The translations under genes were made by a program, and so were the position numbers. The notes under the pieces are model-generated. The model was given only the letters and a program-made list of their open reading frames with translations, had not been told where the DNA came from and searched no databases. A stretch of DNA of 64,000 nt from a virus: positions 1 through 64,000 of the IMG/VR virus record IMGVR_UViG_3300050821_002279, one strand, 5' to 3'. Of the stretch, positions 33,371 to 42,158 are shown piece by piece; within the stretch, counting starts at the first letter, position 1; each line of letters starts with the position of its first letter.

Positions 33371-35198
33371 TGTCGGGCTTGTAAAAACATACGGATGCCC
33401 GGTAAAGGTTGATTTAGTAAGATCCCAGCTTGGAAACAACACGCCTTTTTTTTATTGGCAGTGGGCATTTGCCCATCCAAAAGTTGCAAATGATAATGGT
33501 GCGCCTCCACGCGACGAGTTGTTTTGGAAAATAGCCGATGTCCTAACCCCTGGTTATTTCTGCCGCGATCCTTGGTCGGAGAGGATGATCAAAGCGTTGT
33601 GTTACAATAACTGGGTAGGAATTGCAGGATGCTCAAGCTCATCTAAAACTCACAATCTTACTGGATTTGCCGTAATATGGTGGCTTTGCTCGCCAAACGA
33701 ATCCAGCGTTATTTTCTGCTCCACTACCGCAAAATCGCTCCGAAAACGCAACTGGGCCAACGTTCAAAAAATCCGCTCGCTCATCCCGGGAATCCCGCAT
33801 GGAAATTTTGTAGATTCTCGGATGGTGTGGCAGACGAACAAGGGAGATGATCTTAACTCTATTTCTGGAATCGCCGTAGAAGAAGGCGACACCAAGGCTT
33901 CTGCTGATAAGATTAAAGGCACTCACACAAAGCGCCAGATGGTTGTCGCCAATGAAGCCAACTCGATTAACGGCGGCATCTGGGAAGCGTGCTACAACCT
34001 TTACTCGTACCCGGAGCAATGCGGCGGGGAATTCATTCTCGCAGCGGAAGCCAATCCTTCATCCTGGCATGACGAGTTTGGTAAATTCACAGAGCCCGAC
34101 AAAGGCATAACGAGCGTTTCGGTGGAGACCGAGGAATGGGACACAAGGCCGCAGTTGAACGGCAAGAATGGCATTTGCATACGCTTCGACGTTGAGCGTA
34201 CTCCAAACCTTGATTACCCTAGTGATAAGCCAATCAATAGGCATCTTCCCTCTCGTGAACGCGCAGAACGCTGTATGCGCTCAACGCAGAAAGACTCCGC
34301 TCTTTACTGGTCGAACGAACGCGGCTTTCCGCCTCCCGAAGGACTCAGTAAAAACGTCTTCTCAGAAGTCGCGCTTGAAATGGTCGGGGCCATGCAATCA
34401 CAGCGATTTACCGGGGAAGCGTTTCAAATCCTGGGAGCATTCGACCCGGCGAGAACTGGGGACAAGCCAACGCTGCGTTTTGCCGCTATGGGAAAGCTCG
34501 ACAACGGAAACATGGGCATCGAGTTGATGAAGCCCATCGAGCTTAGGGTGGACTTGAACAAAAGCGTTAATCAGAAAATCTCCATCGACTACCAGCTAAA
34601 AGACCAGCTTAAACGCGAGATGGAGAACGTTCAATATCGCGGGACAAAGACCGTGTGCCCTTGGAACAATCTGGGTATTGACGGTACCGGCGGCGGTGCG
34701 GACTTCTGCGACATCATCAATCAAACGTGTTCTTGGGACATCAAGCGCGTTGTGTTCTCAGAAGCGCCAAGTTCGGACGCGGTAAGCCATGAGGATCTTC
34801 GACCGGCAAACGAGAGGTACAGAAACCTGAGAGCGGAGATGTATTTTCGCGCACGGCAAGCCTTTGACACCGGGCAAATGAAGGGGCTCGACCCGGAGAC
34901 GAAGAAGGAGATGGCGACAATCACCTTTGATGATTCAAAGCCCTTGATCACGATTGTCTCAAAGGAAGATTACCGGCTCAAATACAAGTGTTCTCCCGAC
35001 AAGACAGATACCATCGTTATCCTGATTGAGGTCGCAAGGCGCAAGGGATTCAAGCTGGCAGTTGTCGGAGAGACGGTGAAGCGAGTTCAAGAGGTTGAGA
35101 AGGTATTCGAGCAATCTCAGGAAGTGTTCGCGGAGATTAATTATTCGCAAGACAACGAGGAATTTCAGGAGACGGATGCCAATTCGATTTACGCATGA
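33339..35198 (+). CDS. terL: Terminase large subunit
   Basis: 619 residues from GTG at 33339. ATPase: deviant Walker A AGCSSSSKTHN at about 95-105, Walker B-like MVVANEAN at about 200-207. RNase H-like nuclease: GAFDPARTGDKP (first Asp, about 366), GIDGTGGGADF (second, about 446) and SPDKTDT (third, about 552). All needed acidic residues for headful or site-specific cleavage are present. It is the packaging motor; the portal lies 1.4 kb downstream. Confidence 0.9.
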   Translation: MPRKPPPKPLDVGLVKTYGCPVKVDLVRSQLGNNTPFFYWQWAFAHPKVANDNGAPPRDELFWKIADVLTPGYFCRDPWSERMIKALCYNNWVGIAGCSSSSKTHNLTGFAVIWWLCSPNESSVIFCSTTAKSLRKRNWANVQKIRSLIPGIPHGNFVDSRMVWQTNKGDDLNSISGIAVEEGDTKASADKIKGTHTKRQMVVANEANSINGGIWEACYNLYSYPEQCGGEFILAAEANPSSWHDEFGKFTEPDKGITSVSVETEEWDTRPQLNGKNGICIRFDVERTPNLDYPSDKPINRHLPSRERAERCMRSTQKDSALYWSNERGFPPPEGLSKNVFSEVALEMVGAMQSQRFTGEAFQILGAFDPARTGDKPTLRFAAMGKLDNGNMGIELMKPIELRVDLNKSVNQKISIDYQLKDQLKREMENVQYRGTKTVCPWNNLGIDGTGGGADFCDIINQTCSWDIKRVVFSEAPSSDAVSHEDLRPANERYRNLRAEMYFRARQAFDTGQMKGLDPETKKEMATITFDDSKPLITIVSKEDYRLKYKCSPDKTDTIVILIEVARRKGFKLAVVGETVKRVQEVEKVFEQSQEVFAEINYSQDNEEFQETDANSIYA

Positions 35199-35830
35199 AA
35201 ATGAAGCTTAGTCGCATTGGCGGCGTACCGTATGGTGGCCGATACGAAATCAACCGCCCCGATCTCGGAATGGTCGGCATGGGCACGGCGTTCGATATGC
35301 TTGAGACCAACGTGCGCAGATATCGTAAGGCCAACGGCATCCCAACCGGCCTTGGTTTTTCAGAAGAACTTGAGCAAGAAATTTGTAAGCTCTACCCCCA
35401 GGAATGTGAGCACGCCGATCCAAATCTGCCGTCAAATATCCGGCTCAGCTTTGAAGATGTCGTTCACGGCACGCAAGTGCTGGCATCGTTTAAACTCGCC
35501 GGATCTCCTTTAGTTCCCAAGCAAGAGGCGGAAAGACGCGCTTCGATTTGTTCTCAATGCAAGCTTCTTGTTCCATTTGCGCGGCCTTGCGGCGGGCTAT
35601 GCGGAGCATTGAAGACCGCCGTGGACGAACTCGTTGGCGGATACGAAATCGCTTTCGACAACGATTTGCGGGCGTGCGGTATCTGTCATTGCTTCGCCGC
35701 CTCACAGGTGAGGATACCATACGAACACCTCGAAAAAGGGCTCACCGAGCAGATGAAGGTGCAGTTTCAGGCGGCAAAGGCTGCGTGGGGGTGTTGGAAG
35801 GTGCAAGATTCTTCCACATCCGCCCCTTGA
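35195..35830 (+). CDS. Cys-rich protein downstream of terminase
   Basis: 211 residues; ATGA overlap with terL. C-terminal half has CSQCKLLVPFARPCGGLCG and ACGICHCFAASQVRIPYEHL, about eight cysteines probably binding zinc or iron. Similar proteins with this double Cys cluster accompany terL in related phages, without known function. Its last 29 codons are antisense to the HNH-type gene that ends at 35742. Confidence 0.6.
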   Translation: MKMKLSRIGGVPYGGRYEINRPDLGMVGMGTAFDMLETNVRRYRKANGIPTGLGFSEELEQEICKLYPQECEHADPNLPSNIRLSFEDVVHGTQVLASFKLAGSPLVPKQEAERRASICSQCKLLVPFARPCGGLCGALKTAVDELVGGYEIAFDNDLRACGICHCFAASQVRIPYEHLEKGLTEQMKVQFQAAKAAWGCWKVQDSSTSAP

Positions 35831-36437
35831 TAATATTGCGGATGGTCTCACGAAGAACTCCGCACTCCTTCGCCATGCCAGCCACAAGGCCCCATTTAGA
35901 TTTACTTGAATTGTAGCGCTGTCTTATTTTCAAAACTTGCTCCTCGGTAAACTTTGTAGTAACCGGGTGTTTCCTTGGTGGTTCGGTGAGAATTCGCTCG
36001 TCAGACCATCCTAGTTTCTTTCTTTGGTGGATTAGTTTTATAGATATGCCTGTTATTGTTTCCCATTCTTTGGCGTGGAGTGTTTGACCTTCGAACGTTA
36101 ACAAACTCCTCGGTCTCCGATTCAGCGCTTGTTCATTTGGATTTGCCCACCGGCAATTCATGGGCCAATTGTTAGCAATGCATTCAGGACACTGACCGCA
36201 CGAATAATGACCGTCATTATTTTTCCGATCTAACGATCTCCCTTCAGGACATGGCCCCATTATAGCCATGAAATTCAACTTGTCTTTAAAACCCTCACAC
36301 ATCTTAATTCCGCGACCTCCGTAGGCAAAATAATTCCAGCATTTCGGATTGCTGGTTCTTGCAAAGGCACTCCTTTGCGCGTGAAAAGCTCTAATTACTT
36401 CCTTGAAATGGACTACTTGGTTTTCAAACGGTTTCAT
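35742..36437 (-). CDS. AP2/HNH-type mobile endonuclease, paralogue of 54592
   Basis: 231 residues from ATG at 36437. YGGRGIKMCEGF, SLDRKNNDGHYSCGQCPEC, NCRWANPNEQALNRR and an AP2/HTH-like tail (GVLRETIRNIIKG). The middle block matches the gene at 54592 almost word for word in key residues. This is the compact phage HNH family (R-G-I, S-L-D-R-x-x-N-x-G-x-Y, N-C-R-W-x-x-x-x-x-Q-x-x-N-R). It runs against the surrounding late operon between terL's partner and the portal, a classic insertion. Confidence 0.8.
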   Translation of the reverse strand: MKPFENQVVHFKEVIRAFHAQRSAFARTSNPKCWNYFAYGGRGIKMCEGFKDKLNFMAIMGPCPEGRSLDRKNNDGHYSCGQCPECIANNWPMNCRWANPNEQALNRRPRSLLTFEGQTLHAKEWETITGISIKLIHQRKKLGWSDERILTEPPRKHPVTTKFTEEQVLKIRQRYNSSKSKWGLVAGMAKECGVLRETIRNIIKGRMWKNLAPSNTPTQPLPPETAPSSAR

Positions 36438-36444
36438 AACAAAA

Positions 36445-36546
36445 CTCCGCGAAACAGGTTGTAACGTTCGGCCCATTTGAGGCAAAACACCCGAAACGCG
36501 GAGCTAAATTGTCTTGATTATTAAGGTAAAACGAACCAAACGTTAC
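36445..36546. repeat. Nested inverted repeats beside the inserted HNH gene
   Basis: CTCCGCG (36445-36451) pairs with CGCGGAG (36497-36503), and GTAACGTTCGG (36461-36471) pairs with CCAAACGTTAC (36536-36546) with one mismatch. They lie between the HNH start and the portal ribosome-binding site and may be regulatory or an insertion footprint. Confidence 0.4.
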
Positions 36547-36594
36547 GGTGTGAGCATAAAACTTAACGCAAACCAAGTCAACCAAGGAGTTTAA

Positions 36595-38874
36595 ATGTCT
36601 TACGTCGGCGGAGAAGGTGATTACGGCTTGGAGAGTCTCCAGCTAAAAGAAAACGGAGGCGTTGCGGTTCCCGAGACGCGCATGAAGTCTGCGGCCCAGG
36701 TGCAAGACTTTGGCCGTCGCCTGTGGTTCAATGATGAGAAACGTTCCTTAAAAAGAGGCAAGGTAAATGGGCTCGTCGGTGGTTTTCCGCCGTACCGCAA
36801 TTCGAAGCTTCGGGATGCTGGGCTCGCGGCCAACTGTAACGCCAACTTCGGCACCGCTTCTGCCTACATGGAGAACGGTTCAGGAGCATACTACGATCTT
36901 TTCTCCGAAGCCCCCGGCACTGTTGGCATAAAAACCTCTCACGGCACGGATGAGCAAAGAGATGATTATTCCCGCATCATGTCGTCTGAAGCCGATAAGA
37001 TTTTCGCCAAAGACGATCTTTGGGATTACGAGATGCAAAGGAGTCAATGGGAAATGACGCTGCACGGTCCCGGGCCATTAATCTTCGAAGATGCTTTCAA
37101 AGTGCTTCCGCGTGCTGTCGGGGCTGGCGATTTCAAAGTGCCCGAACGAACCAAGGCTGATGCCGGGTATTACGAAATTGTTTGGGCTGATGTCGATTAT
37201 TACCCGCCAGAGCTGTACCAGTTTATCAAAAACGAGGCGGCGGCGGCTCAGGTTGGATGGGATGTCGATTACACTCAGCGTTGCATTGCAAACGCGATGG
37301 ATATTCGGCAACCAGAGCAGCGCGGGTACGACTGGGAATTTTACCAACAGGAAATCAAGAACAACAGTCTTAGCTATTACGACGATTCAAAGGTTATTCA
37401 CGTCGGCATTTGCTGGTGGAAAGAGTTCGATGGCAGGATTACCCAGGCAATCGTTGAGCGGGAGAGCACAACGGCAGAAGCTAGCACGGACGATTTGAGC
37501 AAGGGCGATGGGGGCGGGGTTAAATTCCTGTTCATCCACATAGGCCGGTACGCGAACTTTCGGGAAGCGGTTCATCCGATGTACTTCGACCGTGGCAACG
37601 GCGGGTACCATCATTCGGTCACGGGGCTTGGCTCGAAGATGTATTCGGCGATGGAATTCGAAAATCGTGGCCTTTGCCGCCTCTGGGACGGCGTATTCGC
37701 CCCCAAAGTCCTCTTCAAGCCGACAACCACGGAAGCCTCTCAGAAGATGCAGCTTGCCCACATGGGCAACTACGGCGTCATTCCCGCTGGATGGGAGGCA
37801 GAGGACATGCCGATTAATGGTTATATCAACGAGGGCTTGGCGATGTACCGGGCATCGTCGGACCTGATGCGCTCGAATCTTTCGAATTATCGGCAGCAAC
37901 CGGAGCCACAGAAACCCGGAAACCCGGAAACAAAGTTTGGTCGTCAACTCGATGCTGCCGCGCAATCCAGCCTTTCGAAAACCACGTTTAATCGGTACTA
38001 CCGACAGCTTGATTTGCTTTACGCCGAGATTGTTCGACGGCTTTGCAATCTCAACTCGACGGATAAACGCGCTCAAGAATTTCAGCAGCGTTGCATGGAT
38101 CAAGGCGTTCCAAAGGAATGCTTCGGTCGAATTGAAAGTGTGGAAGCAATTCGGGTCGTTGGCGAAGGCAGCGCGTTTCTTCGAAAATCTTCTCTTGGAG
38201 AGATGGGCAGTCTTGTGCCTGGATTACCAGAAGAAGGACAGCAAGCCTGGAAAGACGATATGATTGCCGCGACGTGCGGTCAACGCAGCGTCTCGCGGTA
38301 CAACCCAAGGAAGACGCCGGGGAAGATGCCGAATGACCAGCAATTCATGGCGCTCGAAGGCGTTTGCATGATGAAGAACGGCATTCCGCCGATTGTCACG
38401 TCATCGCAGAACGCGGTTACTTTTGCAGCCGCATATCTAAACGCTGGCGTGCAAGCCCTGCAAAGCGTCCAGAAGGGCGGAAACCCGGCAGAAGTATTGA
38501 AGTTCCTGGGACTGTGCGGACCCGCGATTCTGGCGCATCTAAAGCGATTTGCCAAAGATCCGTTGCGGCAGCAGGTTTTCAAGGCGATCTTAAAACAGTT
38601 TCAGCAGTTGGCTAAACTCACAGACCAATTGAAGAAAAAAGTTCAACAGATGCAGCAAAAGCAGAAGGAACAACAAGACAAGACGCAACAAGCGATGTCC
38701 GACCAGCAGATCGCCACTCAAAAGTTGAAGGGTGACGAAGCCAGAAAAAACGCGAAGCTTCAATTCCAAATCAAGAGGGATGCAATTAAAACGCGCTCTC
38801 AACTCGCCATTGCAGACGCCCAAGCGGCTTCACAGATTCATAGAAGTAATTCGTTAGCTGCTTTTCAAGAATAA
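36595..38874 (+). CDS. Portal protein
   Basis: 759 residues; AAGGAG seven bases before the ATG. N-terminal LVGGFPPYRNSKLRDAGL, then NFGTASAYMENGSGAYYDLF and the WEMTLHGPGPLIFEDA segment, a helical central part and a very Gln/Lys-rich coiled C-terminus (about 690-740, QQMQQKQKEQQDKTQQAMSD). Size, position after terL and before scaffold and capsid, and coiled tail fit a large podovirus-type portal. It forms the dodecameric DNA entry channel. Confidence 0.8.
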   Translation: MSYVGGEGDYGLESLQLKENGGVAVPETRMKSAAQVQDFGRRLWFNDEKRSLKRGKVNGLVGGFPPYRNSKLRDAGLAANCNANFGTASAYMENGSGAYYDLFSEAPGTVGIKTSHGTDEQRDDYSRIMSSEADKIFAKDDLWDYEMQRSQWEMTLHGPGPLIFEDAFKVLPRAVGAGDFKVPERTKADAGYYEIVWADVDYYPPELYQFIKNEAAAAQVGWDVDYTQRCIANAMDIRQPEQRGYDWEFYQQEIKNNSLSYYDDSKVIHVGICWWKEFDGRITQAIVERESTTAEASTDDLSKGDGGGVKFLFIHIGRYANFREAVHPMYFDRGNGGYHHSVTGLGSKMYSAMEFENRGLCRLWDGVFAPKVLFKPTTTEASQKMQLAHMGNYGVIPAGWEAEDMPINGYINEGLAMYRASSDLMRSNLSNYRQQPEPQKPGNPETKFGRQLDAAAQSSLSKTTFNRYYRQLDLLYAEIVRRLCNLNSTDKRAQEFQQRCMDQGVPKECFGRIESVEAIRVVGEGSAFLRKSSLGEMGSLVPGLPEEGQQAWKDDMIAATCGQRSVSRYNPRKTPGKMPNDQQFMALEGVCMMKNGIPPIVTSSQNAVTFAAAYLNAGVQALQSVQKGGNPAEVLKFLGLCGPAILAHLKRFAKDPLRQQVFKAILKQFQQLAKLTDQLKKKVQQMQQKQKEQQDKTQQAMSDQQIATQKLKGDEARKNAKLQFQIKRDAIKTRSQLAIADAQAASQIHRSNSLAAFQE

Positions 38875-38880
38875 AAAGAA

Positions 38881-38910
38881 AATGACTGCCCAAAAAATCA
38901 GGCAGTCATT
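38881..38910 (-). terminator. Terminator of the minus-strand RAMP-like cassette
   Basis: AATGACTGCC (38881-38890) and GGCAGTCATT (38901-38910) form a perfect 10-bp stem with a 10-base loop. On the minus strand it is followed by TTCTTTTTATTC, a T-rich tail, so it ends transcription arriving from the right. On the plus strand there is no T tract. Confidence 0.75.
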
Positions 38911-38972
38911 TATCTGACCACACCATGACTTTACTTACCAGAGATTAGCTCACCATAGCGCACTGCATCCTG

Positions 38973-39310
38973 CCAGTCCCGAACTTGCCAATCCTGATTG
39001 TTCCAAACCTTACCGGCTTTTCAGCCCGTGCCTTACCAAACCAAACCGGACCCGGCCTGAGAATGGAGAGCCACAACCCGCCAAGTCTCTCCATGCCATA
39101 TCATGCAACTCCACTACCTACCGCCCCACGCTCGACCTCTGCCAACCGGAACGCGCCTAAGCAGACCGGCCAAAAGGCCCGTACCAAACCTAACACTTCC
39201 GAACCACTCCGAAGCCAGCCTGACCGCACTCAACCATTCCAAACCATGCACGATCTCGCCGAAACCAGCCTTTGCTAACCGGACACGAGCCCACACTACC
39301 GCACCACTCC
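38973..39310 (-). ncRNA. Pentanucleotide-periodic GGNNN region, 3' of the RAMP-like gene
   Basis: On the plus strand CC dinucleotides (GG on the transcribed minus strand) fall at exact five-base spacing in three phase blocks: 7 of 9 slots from 38973 to 39014, 18 of 29 slots from 39026 to 39167, 16 of 26 slots from 39184 to 39310. Bases between are variable. The period is not a codon multiple, frames here are broken, and no gene is seen. It lies between the RAMP-like gene's stop (39323) and its terminator (38881-38910), so it would be the 3' untranslated part of that transcript. Confidence 0.7.
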
Positions 39311-39322
39311 TGAGCGTGTCCG

Positions 39323-39955
39323 TCACAGATCGAGGATTTTGAAACCCACGATCTGAAATCTTCCGAAAGTTGGACGAAAATCCCCAACGCCGATTAACTT
39401 TCCGGCCTGCGTGATAACCTCGTTAAGCAAAGTTGGACTGACATACTCGGGAAGGTTGACCATTAATTGAATTTTGGCCGTCCACCCAGCTTTCATCGCC
39501 GGTCTCGTTCGAGTGATCGCATTTCGCTGGATCACAACCCGTCTTTTATCTTCGTAATCCCAATCCTTAACGCCAAGGCTTGCGAGGTTGGTAACGCTCA
39601 CAACCGCCGCCTTGAACAGATCCGCAGCAGACTTTCTCGGACTTCGCGGGTCTTGGCGAAACTTGGATGCGGCGATGATACTCATCCGTAGGTACTCACC
39701 GGGGATGGCAAGGTTGCCTTTCTCGTCACGATAAACATAACTTTCCAAGTTATCCGACTTCTTTGCAGCACTGCCCTTCTTGGCTTTGGCCTTTTCTTCA
39801 ACCGCTTCACAATTCCAACGGTGGAAAAGAAGATCCGCACTTCCCTGAATCTGAATTTCCGCAATGTACGGAATTTCCATTTCGATTGCATCTTTAGCAC
39901 CATTTGTGGGACAACGATCCCCGCCGAGTTCTGTGGTTTTTGTCGCTGATTTCAT
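39323..39955 (-). CDS. RAMP/Cas7-like RNA-binding protein candidate
   Basis: 210 residues from ATG at 39955 (an upstream reading to 40009 runs through the periodic sequence and is rejected). EIQIQGSADLLFHRW near the start, NLAIPGEYLRMSIIAASKF in the middle, RTRPAMKAGWTAKIQLMVN, then TQAGKLIGVGDFRPTFGRF. An opening strand, an I-P-G-x-x-L-(K/R) element and a C-terminal helix running into a glycine-rich loop G-x-G-D-x-R-P-x-F-G-R-F are what RAMP-fold (Cas7/Cas6-like) proteins show. I infer RNA binding; no catalytic residues are evident. It is transcribed against the late operon and flanked by the GGNNN sequences. Confidence 0.6.
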   Translation of the reverse strand: MKSATKTTELGGDRCPTNGAKDAIEMEIPYIAEIQIQGSADLLFHRWNCEAVEEKAKAKKGSAAKKSDNLESYVYRDEKGNLAIPGEYLRMSIIAASKFRQDPRSPRKSAADLFKAAVVSVTNLASLGVKDWDYEDKRRVVIQRNAITRTRPAMKAGWTAKIQLMVNLPEYVSPTLLNEVITQAGKLIGVGDFRPTFGRFQIVGFKILDL

Positions 39956-39961
39956 AATTAA

Positions 39962-40048
39962 CCATTCCACGCCGTAACACGCCGCGACTGGCCAAGGCAA
40001 TGACGGCACTGCCGCATCCAGCCCTGCCGTGTTTCTGGCAACGCACCC
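39962..40048 (-). ncRNA. Pentanucleotide-periodic GGNNN leader, 5' of the RAMP-like gene
   Basis: CC on the plus strand (GG in the transcript) occupies 9 of 18 five-base slots from 39962 to 40047 in one phase. It ends seven bases before the ATG at 39955. With the 3' block it makes a gene whose two untranslated regions share the same unusual periodicity. Confidence 0.6.
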
Positions 40049-40156
40049 GCCCGTCGATTGCTGTAACGCAGCAGTTGGGAACCGCTACCAAACGGCGAAC
40101 GAGTGCAAATTTGTTTTGGTTGTTTCATCCGGTTACAGTCGGACTTTACGCTTGCT

Positions 40157-40184
40157 ACTTTATCAAAAATGGCATTACTGTCAA
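40157..40184 (-). promoter_or_regulatory. Promoter of the RAMP-like cassette
   Basis: On the minus strand perfect TTGACA (40184-40179), 16-base spacer, TAAAGT (40162-40157). Transcription would start about 40150 and read the GGNNN leader, the RAMP-like gene, the GGNNN trailer and stop at the 38881-38910 hairpin. Confidence 0.6.
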
Positions 40185-40193
40185 CTAGAATTT

Positions 40194-40337
40194 ATGCCCG
40201 AAGGTTCCACCGATACCGACGATCAAGGTTTGCCAGAAGACGAGCCGGATGATTCTGATGAAGACGAGTGCGAAACTCCAGCCGATATTTTCCGCAGCCG
40301 CACCGAAGACTTAGGCGATAACCCGCAAACACGATAA
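40194..40337 (+). CDS. Small acidic protein
   Basis: 47 residues, nearly half Asp/Glu (DDQGLPEDEPDDSDEDECE). The ATG at 40194 lies ten bases beyond the RAMP promoter -35 on the other strand. DNA-mimic-like composition is notable but function is unknown. The next start shares its stop base (TAATG). Confidence 0.5.
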   Translation: MPEGSTDTDDQGLPEDEPDDSDEDECETPADIFRSRTEDLGDNPQTR

Positions 40338-40534
40338 TGCCAGATAGAGAACAGGGTAAAATGCTTATGAGTGACTTCGGCTGGTGCCTGGAGTCGGATA
40401 AGCCTGAGCGCAAAGACCTTTTATGGGTGCCTACGGGGACGAAGGATATTTACGTTTGGCAAAGCGATGAAGACGGCTGGATAAAGATTCGACCGCCGCA
40501 GACGTTTCCGTGCAGAGAACTCAACCACGGTTAG
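40337..40534 (+). CDS. Small hypothetical protein
   Basis: 65 residues; TAATG coupling upstream, and its stop abuts the ATG of the ATP-grasp gene. Trp/Asp-rich (FGWCLESDKPERKDLLWVPT). No family recognised. Confidence 0.5.
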   Translation: MPDREQGKMLMSDFGWCLESDKPERKDLLWVPTGTKDIYVWQSDEDGWIKIRPPQTFPCRELNHG

Positions 40535-41881
40535 ATGAGCGGCGACATTTCAGAAAAATCGTGTTGCGTCTTTGACCCGGGATACAACATCTCCCTCGCT
40601 CGCCGACTTGCCAGAGAGTTTGGGCGCGTAGATTTCTTCGCTGGTTGGAAAGACTCAGATCCCGAGACCCTAAAGCTCGCCATCGGAACAGGCTTTCCTG
40701 AAATAAACCGGGTGCGGCATTTCAGTGATGCGATAAGTCGCAACGACATTTTCATTTTCCCGAACATCTATCACGGCGATCTCCAGAGGGACTTGATCAA
40801 TCGCGGGAAGAGGGTTTGGGGAAGTCGCAAGGCGGAAAGGCTGGAGTACGATCGCCCGTTTTTCTATAAGACGCTTGAAAAGGTTGGGCTTCCAGTCCCC
40901 GAATACCACGTTTTACAAGGGCTTGATGAGCTTGAGGAATTCCTTCAGGAGAACGAAGGCTGGTGGGTGAAGCTGAATCTTCGCGGGGATGATGAAACGT
41001 GGAAGCATGAGACTTGGGAGTTAACCGAGCCAAAGTTTCGCTCGATGCGACAACGCTACGGCCCGGTCGGAAAGTTCATAACGTTCACACTCGTTAAGCA
41101 CATTGATTCGATTATTGAAGCTGCTTACGACGGTTTCATGGTGGCATCTCCTACCGGACTTCCGCAATTCCCGAAGATTGGATTTCTCGGGTACGAGGAC
41201 AAAGATCTCTCGCACATTGTTCACGCCATCCCGTACGACGATTTTGCCGATCCGGTTCGCGAAGTGAACGACCTGTTTGCTCCGGTCGCTGCAAGTTACT
41301 TCATGCGCAGTGGCTTCGGCACAGAGATAAAGATTGCGGAAGACGAGGAAACCAAGGAGCAGATCAATTACTTCTTGGACTTCACCGCGAGACAGCCAGA
41401 ACCGCCAGGGGCTATAATCATGGAGCAGGTAACAAATCTCGGAGCGTTCTTCTGGCATGGTTCGGAAGGCGAGCTTATCCCGCTCGAAATCGAAGAGGAA
41501 TTCGGCGTGCAAATCATCATGTACGCTGAGCCATCGCGCTCGAACGTTGTGCCGTTGCTTTACCCCAAAGAGCTAGATCAATGGGTGAAGCCGTCGCGTT
41601 GCTGCATGATCGATGGCACGGTGAACATCCTGCCAGATTTGCTCCTGCGACCGCGATCTGAGTCCACCGCGCCGATAGGCTCTGTAGTTGCTCTAGGCGA
41701 TTCAATCGAGGGCGCGATTGATAAAATCAAAGGGTATCTGGATGAGATTAAGTGCTCTGGCCTGGATGCTGAGGTTGAATCGCTGGCCGAAGTGCTGAAG
41801 AGAATCCAGAAAGGTGAAGAGGAAGAGATACCTTTTGCCGACGAAGTGCCAGCGCCAGAGGTTGTGACGAACGGAGAATGA
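40535..41881 (+). CDS. ATP-grasp ligase-like protein
   Basis: 448 residues. An N-terminal Rossmann-like part (NDIFIFPNIYHGDLQRDLIN) is followed by GKRVWGSRKAERLEYDRPFF, LEKVGLPVPEYHVLQGLDEL and WWVKLNLRGDDETWKH, the lid and nucleotide-binding start of ATP-grasp enzymes such as GAR synthetase or biotin carboxylase, and by a FLDFTARQPEPPGAIIMEQ metal-side segment. It would form an amide or similar bond at ATP cost; substrate unknown. First gene of the phage modification island. Confidence 0.7.
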   Translation: MSGDISEKSCCVFDPGYNISLARRLAREFGRVDFFAGWKDSDPETLKLAIGTGFPEINRVRHFSDAISRNDIFIFPNIYHGDLQRDLINRGKRVWGSRKAERLEYDRPFFYKTLEKVGLPVPEYHVLQGLDELEEFLQENEGWWVKLNLRGDDETWKHETWELTEPKFRSMRQRYGPVGKFITFTLVKHIDSIIEAAYDGFMVASPTGLPQFPKIGFLGYEDKDLSHIVHAIPYDDFADPVREVNDLFAPVAASYFMRSGFGTEIKIAEDEETKEQINYFLDFTARQPEPPGAIIMEQVTNLGAFFWHGSEGELIPLEIEEEFGVQIIMYAEPSRSNVVPLLYPKELDQWVKPSRCCMIDGTVNILPDLLLRPRSESTAPIGSVVALGDSIEGAIDKIKGYLDEIKCSGLDAEVESLAEVLKRIQKGEEEEIPFADEVPAPEVVTNGE

Positions 41882-41884
41882 TTT

Positions 41885-42124
41885 ATGGATGAATCAGCAT
41901 CGCCGGAAGGCCAGAGGATGCTCAACCAAGTAACGGAAGTGCTGGGGACTCCAATTCCGCCAAACGTCGAAGGCTGGCCGTTCCCAAGGAAGCCCGTTGG
42001 CCCCACCGCTCACCCGCAAAAGTTCAAATCCACATCCAGAGCGCCAAAAGGCCACTCTCGCCACAGCCGCTCACAGCGCGGTCACGTCAAAGGCAAAAAG
42101 AACATTTTTGCGGGCTGGGATTAG
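41885..42124 (+). CDS. Small basic hypothetical protein
   Basis: 79 residues. Pro-rich middle (GTPIPPNVEGWPFPRKPVGP) and a basic His/Ser/Arg C-terminus. Possibly disordered and nucleic-acid binding. No family recognised. Confidence 0.5.
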   Translation: MDESASPEGQRMLNQVTEVLGTPIPPNVEGWPFPRKPVGPTAHPQKFKSTSRAPKGHSRHSRSQRGHVKGKKNIFAGWD

Positions 42125-42158
42125 GCGCAGAAAATATTTCACTTTTCCGCTTGACCTT

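Noticed and set aside
37387-38103. 238-codon minus-strand frame
   Set aside because: Antisense shadow of the portal gene.
38973-39310. GGNNN region as a CRISPR or other repeat-spacer array
   Set aside because: There is no conserved repeat unit of fixed sequence, only a five-base spacing of GG; no spacer-like segments.
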